Shown: one piece after another, positions 60,681-64,000 of the stretch
Layout of the letters: each line of letters starts with the position of its first letter
Position numbering within the stretch: position 1 is the first letter of the stretch
Translations under genes and position numbers: made by a program
NCBI RefSeq assembly: GCF_000682775.1
Contig: NZ_AWFI01000021.1
Location: 41,364 to 105,363 of the forward strand
Length of the DNA: 64,000 nucleotides
DNA from: Hyphomonas sp. L-53-1-40
GTDB taxonomy: Bacteria > Pseudomonadota > Alphaproteobacteria > Caulobacterales > Hyphomonadaceae
Direction: 5' to 3'
Notes under the pieces: model-generated
Told to the model about the DNA's origin: nothing
What the model saw: the letters and a program-made list of their open reading frames with translations, nothing else
Databases searched by the model: none

Positions 60681-60843
60681 CGTCACCCCCGACGCGTAGC
60701 GTCTGGGGGCCCATCTCCGAACGGTTCCACGAGTGCGTCATGTGCGGTTCGGGCGAGGGATTGGACCCGAACAATACCCGTCCTCTCCCGCGGCATCTTC
60801 CGGAGATGGGCCCCCGGATGGCCTGCGGCCATCGGGGGTGACG
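60681..60843. repeat. REPIN-like inverted repeat element
   Basis: Two related arms (60681-60719 and 60801-60843) are in inverted orientation. Each arm is itself a hairpin with CACCCCCGA and CCCATCTCCG elements, and the arms differ in their loop cores (GACGC-GTA-GCGTC versus GATGGCC-TGC-GGCCATC). This is the REPIN layout of two REPs about 80 bp apart. The rest of the 382-bp gene-free stretch to 61041 holds a third palindrome (60878-60895) and nothing else I recognise. Confidence 0.75.
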
Positions 60844-60877
60844 CTTGAGGAGGGAGTCTCCCCTCTCCTCCCGATGA

Positions 60878-60895
60878 CCCCTGCGCAGGCAGGGG
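60878..60895. repeat. Hairpin next to the REPIN-like element
   Basis: CCCCTGC and GCAGGGG form a perfect 7-bp stem around GCAG. It is a typical extragenic palindrome and may act as a terminator for the Rieske gene transcript, though no T-tract follows. Confidence 0.55.
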
Positions 60896-61041
60896 GGTAT
60901 AGTGATGTCCGGTTTAAATAATCGGCTGGTTCAACGAGTCCAATTGCGGTCATTGGATACTGACTAGGTGACCGGCAGGAACTCGCCAAGAGTCGCCGTT
61001 CGGTGCTAACTTGTGAGTGTCCATATTGGAGCGATTTGAAG

Positions 61042-62244
61042 CTACTCTTGAATTGGCACTTGCACTGCTTTTTGTGGGGATTGGTAGGCGTTGCGAAATG
61101 CGATTGGTGTTTGGCCGGTTTCCAGCTTGAAAGCCTTGTAGAATGACGAGCGCGAATTGAAGCCAGCACGCAGAGAAATTGCCAGGACGGTTTCTTGACC
61201 TTCAATGATGAGCGGTTTCGCGTATTCGACCCGCATCTGGTTCACATAATCGAAAAAGCTCATCCCGATCGTCTCATTCAGCGTCTGCGAAATGTAGCTC
61301 GGAGAAATCGCGACGTGGCGGGCCAGCTTGTGCAACGAGAGCGCGGGGTCGAGGAAAAGTTGTTCGTTTTTCATCGCGGAATCAATTTTTGCGGCAATCC
61401 GGAGGGACTGCTCTTCGCCAAGGGCGGAGCGCTGGTATTTCTGGCCGGGGGTGTTGTCCGGGGCCTCTTCCGGGACCTCATTTGAATCATCGCCGAGATA
61501 CCGCCCTTCGAAGCCTGGCTTCTGCCGCAACCCCCAGACCGCCAAGGTCCAGGTGAGCAGCAGGGCCATAACGGCCCCCGCGCGACGGTCGATCATGACC
61601 CGGCCGAAGAGATTTTCGGCAATGATTGCTGCAAACGCCAACAACCACACGCCGCCAAGCACAAGAACGAGCCAACTGAGCCAGTACAGTTCACGGCTCT
61701 CATTGCTGGCGAACAAGTTGCGGAGTTCATGACGGTAGGTGCGCAGGCGCCGGATCGCCCGAATACCATACCAGCCTGCTTGTACTGGCCAGAACAGGAT
61801 GAGAGCGAAGGCGGAGAGAACGATTGTTGCCACAAGTCGACCCGGTGGCAGTTCGCCGGTGAGCAGCATCTGCTCACGGATATCGAGAGGTAGCGCGATC
61901 AGTATTCCGGCGACGATCAGACCCAGCGCAGTTGGAAGGAAATGCCAGAGATGGCGCCGCTGCCATTGCCACGGCACGGAAGCTGTCAGCCCCTCAATAT
62001 ACAACCACAGCATCGGACCGAGCAACAAATAGGCCGGGAGGGTCAGGGCGATTGCCTGCGTCCTCAAGGCAGGCGCAAACACCGCGACCGCTGGATCCAA
62101 GATCACGACCCCCAGCGCGACGAAGAAAGCACTGAGCGGCATGTAAACCTGACTCTGCCCGGCACGTGCGAGCAGGATCGTCGCGCACAGACCGATCTGT
62201 CCGAGCGCGGCAATCATCAGGGCGAAGACATCGAGATTGGGCAA
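61042..62244 (-). CDS. AraC-family regulator with N-terminal membrane domain
   Basis: A protein of about 400 residues. The N-terminal half has seven hydrophobic spans (from VFALMIAALGQIGLCATILLA to about residue 240); the C-terminal half has the AraC HTH pair (DPALSLHKLARHVAISPSYISQTLNETIGMSFFDYVNQMRVEYAKPLI and VLAISLRAGFNSRSSFYKAFKLETGQTPIAFRN). It is therefore a membrane-embedded AraC regulator. The TTG at 62244 has GGAG 9 bases upstream and fits the family better than longer starts. It diverges from two membrane-protein genes, its likely targets. Confidence 0.85.
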   Translation of the reverse strand: MPNLDVFALMIAALGQIGLCATILLARAGQSQVYMPLSAFFVALGVVILDPAVAVFAPALRTQAIALTLPAYLLLGPMLWLYIEGLTASVPWQWQRRHLWHFLPTALGLIVAGILIALPLDIREQMLLTGELPPGRLVATIVLSAFALILFWPVQAGWYGIRAIRRLRTYRHELRNLFASNESRELYWLSWLVLVLGGVWLLAFAAIIAENLFGRVMIDRRAGAVMALLLTWTLAVWGLRQKPGFEGRYLGDDSNEVPEEAPDNTPGQKYQRSALGEEQSLRIAAKIDSAMKNEQLFLDPALSLHKLARHVAISPSYISQTLNETIGMSFFDYVNQMRVEYAKPLIIEGQETVLAISLRAGFNSRSSFYKAFKLETGQTPIAFRNAYQSPQKAVQVPIQE

Positions 62245-62400
62245 TTGTTCTTCTCCGGTTGAGCAATCCCTAGCGAAGTCGGGCCGGCATTCAAATGCTG
62301 AAGGTGGCTCTGAGTGTCCGCGCCTGTGGGGACGGACGACAGGCAGCAGGCAAATCCTACAATTGGAGATCATACGGATTACAAAAGAAAGAGACTGAAT

Positions 62401-63072
62401 ATGTCCCCCGAACTCCAGAAAGCTGGCGGCTTTTCTGCCATCGCTATGGCCGCCTGTTACCTCATCGGCTTTGCGATGTTTATCTTCGTGCTGGACTCAT
62501 CGGGCTATTCCGGACCTTCCGGCAGCGTGGCCTTCGCCGCAGATCATGCATTTCAGCTGTTTCTGACCACGCTTGTCAGCTACGTTCTGGCCGGCCTGTT
62601 TCTTGTCGTGCTCGTGCTCGCGCTCAATGATCGCCTGAAAGCGCATGCGCCAGGCGTGATGCAAATCGCGACGGCGGTCGGCATCATCTGGGCCGCCATC
62701 GTTCTGGTCAGCGGCATGCTCTCCATCCTTGGCGCGGACAGTGTCACGCGCCTTGCTGAAACTGATCCCGAACGCGCCGCGACGGTCTGGCTTGCTGTTG
62801 GCATTGTGCAGAATGTTTTGGGCGGGGGAACCGAGTTCGTCGGCGGCGTCTGGATCACGCTGGTCAGCCTAGCCGGACTGCGGCGTCGCGGTTTGCCAAG
62901 AGCGTTGAACCTGTTCGGCGTTTTCATCGGGCTTGCCGGAATCGTGACGATCTACCCCGATTTCGAACCCCTCAACGCCGTTTTCGGACTCAGCCAGATC
63001 GTCTGGTTTGTTTGGGTGGGTGTCGTGATGCTGGCCCGCAAGTCACGCGAGCTGATGCCCTCAGCGGCCTGA
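62401..63072 (+). CDS. DUF4386-family membrane protein
   Basis: A 223-residue membrane protein with about six spans. The sequence KAGGFSAIAMAACYLIGFAMFIFVL opens it and FGLSQIVWFVWVGVVMLA closes it; this is the DUF4386 pattern of unknown function. The ATG at 62401 is used; in-frame codons upstream to 62314 lack hydrophobic or ribosome-site support. The gene lies 157 bp from the divergent AraC-type regulator and 28 bp before the next membrane-protein gene, so the two are probably an operon under that regulator. Confidence 0.78.
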   Translation: MSPELQKAGGFSAIAMAACYLIGFAMFIFVLDSSGYSGPSGSVAFAADHAFQLFLTTLVSYVLAGLFLVVLVLALNDRLKAHAPGVMQIATAVGIIWAAIVLVSGMLSILGADSVTRLAETDPERAATVWLAVGIVQNVLGGGTEFVGGVWITLVSLAGLRRRGLPRALNLFGVFIGLAGIVTIYPDFEPLNAVFGLSQIVWFVWVGVVMLARKSRELMPSAA

Positions 63073-63100
63073 GTCCCCGACATTATCTGGATGAAACAAC

Positions 63101-63808
63101 ATGTCTGATCTTCCACTCATTGGGTTGCTGCATCTGTTGATGGGCACTCTGGCCGTCATCTCGGGCGCAGGGGCGTTGGCGGCCGCAAAGGGGCTGCGCC
63201 TGCACCGGATAGCCGGAAACCTGTTCTTCGGCGCGATGCTCCTACTGATCGCAAGTGGCCTCTATTTCAGCGTCACGCGATCCATTCTCTTCACTTTTTT
63301 CCTGAGCGTGATGGCCTTCCACCTGCTCTCCAGCGGCTGGGTGACAGTCATGCGCCGCGAAGGCAAAACAGGGCGATTTGAGCTTGCCAATTGTCTTTTC
63401 ATTCTGCTTGCGGGCGCAGCCGCACTCGGATTGGGCCTCACCGAAACAATCCGCGGGGCTCCGTTGCAGGACGATGTTCCCTCCGCCGCTTTCTTCATCC
63501 TGGCCGCTCTCGCGGTGCTGTTTGGGGCGCAGGATGTTGCTGTGATCCGGCGCGGCGGCTGCACTGGCAAGCATCGGATTGCGCGCCACCTCTGGCGGAT
63601 GTGTCTGTCTCTGTTCATCGCAGTGACGATTTTCTTTCTCGGTAACAATGACGTACTGCCGGAAGTCCTGCGGACACCATTCTTCCTCACCGCCCCGATT
63701 GTCGCCGTTCCGGCACTGATGGTGTTTTGGCTGGTGCGCGTGACTTTTACCAATTGGTACAGCAAAACATCGCTCCGCGATGCCGTAGGGCGGGTTAGCG
63801 AAGCGTAA
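63101..63808 (+). CDS. DUF2306-like membrane protein
   Basis: A 235-residue membrane protein with about seven spans; LLHLLMGTLAVISGAGALAAAKGLRLHRIAGNLFFGAMLLLIASG resembles DUF2306, and the late segment RHLWRMCLSLFIAVTIFFLGNN is also typical. Function unknown. The C-terminal seven residues (AVGRVSEA end) and the TAA stop are contributed by a palindromic repeat at 63784-63854, so the repeat has defined the end of the protein. Probably co-transcribed with the DUF4386 gene. Confidence 0.78.
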   Translation: MSDLPLIGLLHLLMGTLAVISGAGALAAAKGLRLHRIAGNLFFGAMLLLIASGLYFSVTRSILFTFFLSVMAFHLLSSGWVTVMRREGKTGRFELANCLFILLAGAAALGLGLTETIRGAPLQDDVPSAAFFILAALAVLFGAQDVAVIRRGGCTGKHRIARHLWRMCLSLFIAVTIFFLGNNDVLPEVLRTPFFLTAPIVAVPALMVFWLVRVTFTNWYSKTSLRDAVGRVSEA

Positions 63809-63854
63809 CCCGCCACCCGGTCTTGCGGCATGGCGGGTCGTGACCCGCCCTACG
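63784..63854. repeat. Inverted-repeat element (REP-like) between converging genes
   Basis: CGTAGGGCGGGTTA and its near complement ending TGACCCGCCCTACG face each other about 40 bp apart, each with an internal hairpin (GGCGGGTTA...TAACCCGCC and GGCGGGTCGTGACCCGCC). This is a widespread type of proteobacterial palindrome. It supplies the stop codons of both flanking genes. Confidence 0.8.
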
Positions 63855-64000
63855 AGCGGATCCAATCCATCTGATAACGTCCGGCCGCATACTGCGGGCC
63901 TGTCGTCGCGGGAGCCGGATCAGGTACCGTTCTGGTTGTGGGGGGCAGGGTCAGGATGGTGCGGGTTGGGGCGACGGTCCGATGCGCGCCTAGGCAGGTC
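63850..64000 (-). CDS. C-terminal part of an unidentified protein, truncated by the window end
   Basis: On the minus strand an open frame enters from the window edge and ends at TAG (63852-63850) within the palindromic repeat. The 49 visible residues are Thr/Pro-rich (RTVAPTRTILTLPPTTRTV) and end with a basic, aromatic tail (YAAGRYQMDWIRS). The composition and tail look like a real protein end, but the family cannot be told from this fragment. Confidence 0.5.
   Translation of the reverse strand, partial: TCLGAHRTVAPTRTILTLPPTTRTVPDPAPATTGPQYAAGRYQMDWIRS

Noticed and set aside
59529..60686. Minus-strand frame of about 385 residues opposite the Rieske gene
   Set aside because: Shadow of the oxygenase, whose Rieske and iron motifs are clear.
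1..64000. CRISPR array, tRNA, rRNA, prophage or transposase genes
   Set aside because: No regularly spaced repeats, no cloverleaf-type segments with T-loop motifs and no recombinase-type proteins were seen; this was a reading by eye, not a search.

Overview
The window reads as chromosomal DNA of a GC-rich alphaproteobacterium, most likely of the Hyphomonadaceae or a close Caulobacterales-type lineage. Supporting signs are the gene orders trpA-accD-folC, mutM/ubiE-ubiB-coaBC and gshB-BON lipoprotein, a CC0125/CC1285-type lipoprotein, an alphaproteobacterial AccD that has lost its zinc-ribbon cysteines, a RegB/RegA/SenC redox locus and an ethylmalonyl-CoA pathway. Genes are densely packed on both strands, with many 4-bp start/stop overlaps and several convergent pairs that share stop-codon bases. 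I saw no rRNA, tRNA, CRISPR array, prophage or transposase gene.

Layout. 1-12 kb is housekeeping: cutA-trpA-accD-folC, then coaBC and ubiB with ubiE, mutM, a small XRE regulator, a lipoprotein, gshB, a BON lipoprotein, rsfS and rlmH. 12-24 kb carries a membrane-anchored TAXI-type receptor, an FAD monooxygenase, mutS, a malic enzyme fused to a phosphotransacetylase-like domain (maeB), an aldehyde dehydrogenase, a lipoprotein and a Bcr/CflA-type MFS pump. 23.6-30.8 kb holds a RimB-RimK fusion and the ethylmalonyl-CoA pathway genes ecm and ccr, with a SemiSWEET and a D-amino-acid transaminase between them. 30.8-36 kb has two glycosyltransferases and a TonB-dependent receptor. 36-38.8 kb is the regA-regB/senC redox locus with a candidate RegA box between regB and senC. 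38.8-40.6 kb is a four-gene metal operon (MerT-like, MerP-like, an outer-membrane-like protein and a Cys/Met/His-rich protein). 40.7-50.5 kb includes bdhA, DUF350, a serine protease, a disrupted pyrF, a lipoprotein-type PQQ alcohol dehydrogenase, a sulfotransferase, GST, YciI, TetR and tsaD. 50.5-55.9 kb has a phosphoribosyltransferase-like protein, a globin, an enoyl-CoA hydratase, a MerR/methyltransferase divergent pair and lepA.

The most unusual structure is at 55.8-57.1 kb. A visibly AT-richer segment of about 1.2 kb carries one predicted membrane protein (DUF4760-like) and a short divergent ORF. It is bounded by a perfect 27-bp direct repeat directly upstream of lepA. It looks like a small integrase-less insertion or cargo cassette and is the best candidate here for something undescribed.

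The right end (57-64 kb) has a DUF892 protein, an AbgT transporter, a Rieske oxygenase, a REPIN-like repeat cluster, an AraC regulator with a membrane N-terminal half, two small membrane-protein genes, and a second palindromic repeat that supplies the stop codons of two converging genes.

Functional themes: short-chain acyl-CoA and PHB-linked carbon flow (ecm, ccr, bdhA, maeB, an enoyl-CoA hydratase), respiration and redox control (RegBA, SenC, ubiquinone genes), and metal handling (cutA, MerT/MerP-like operon).
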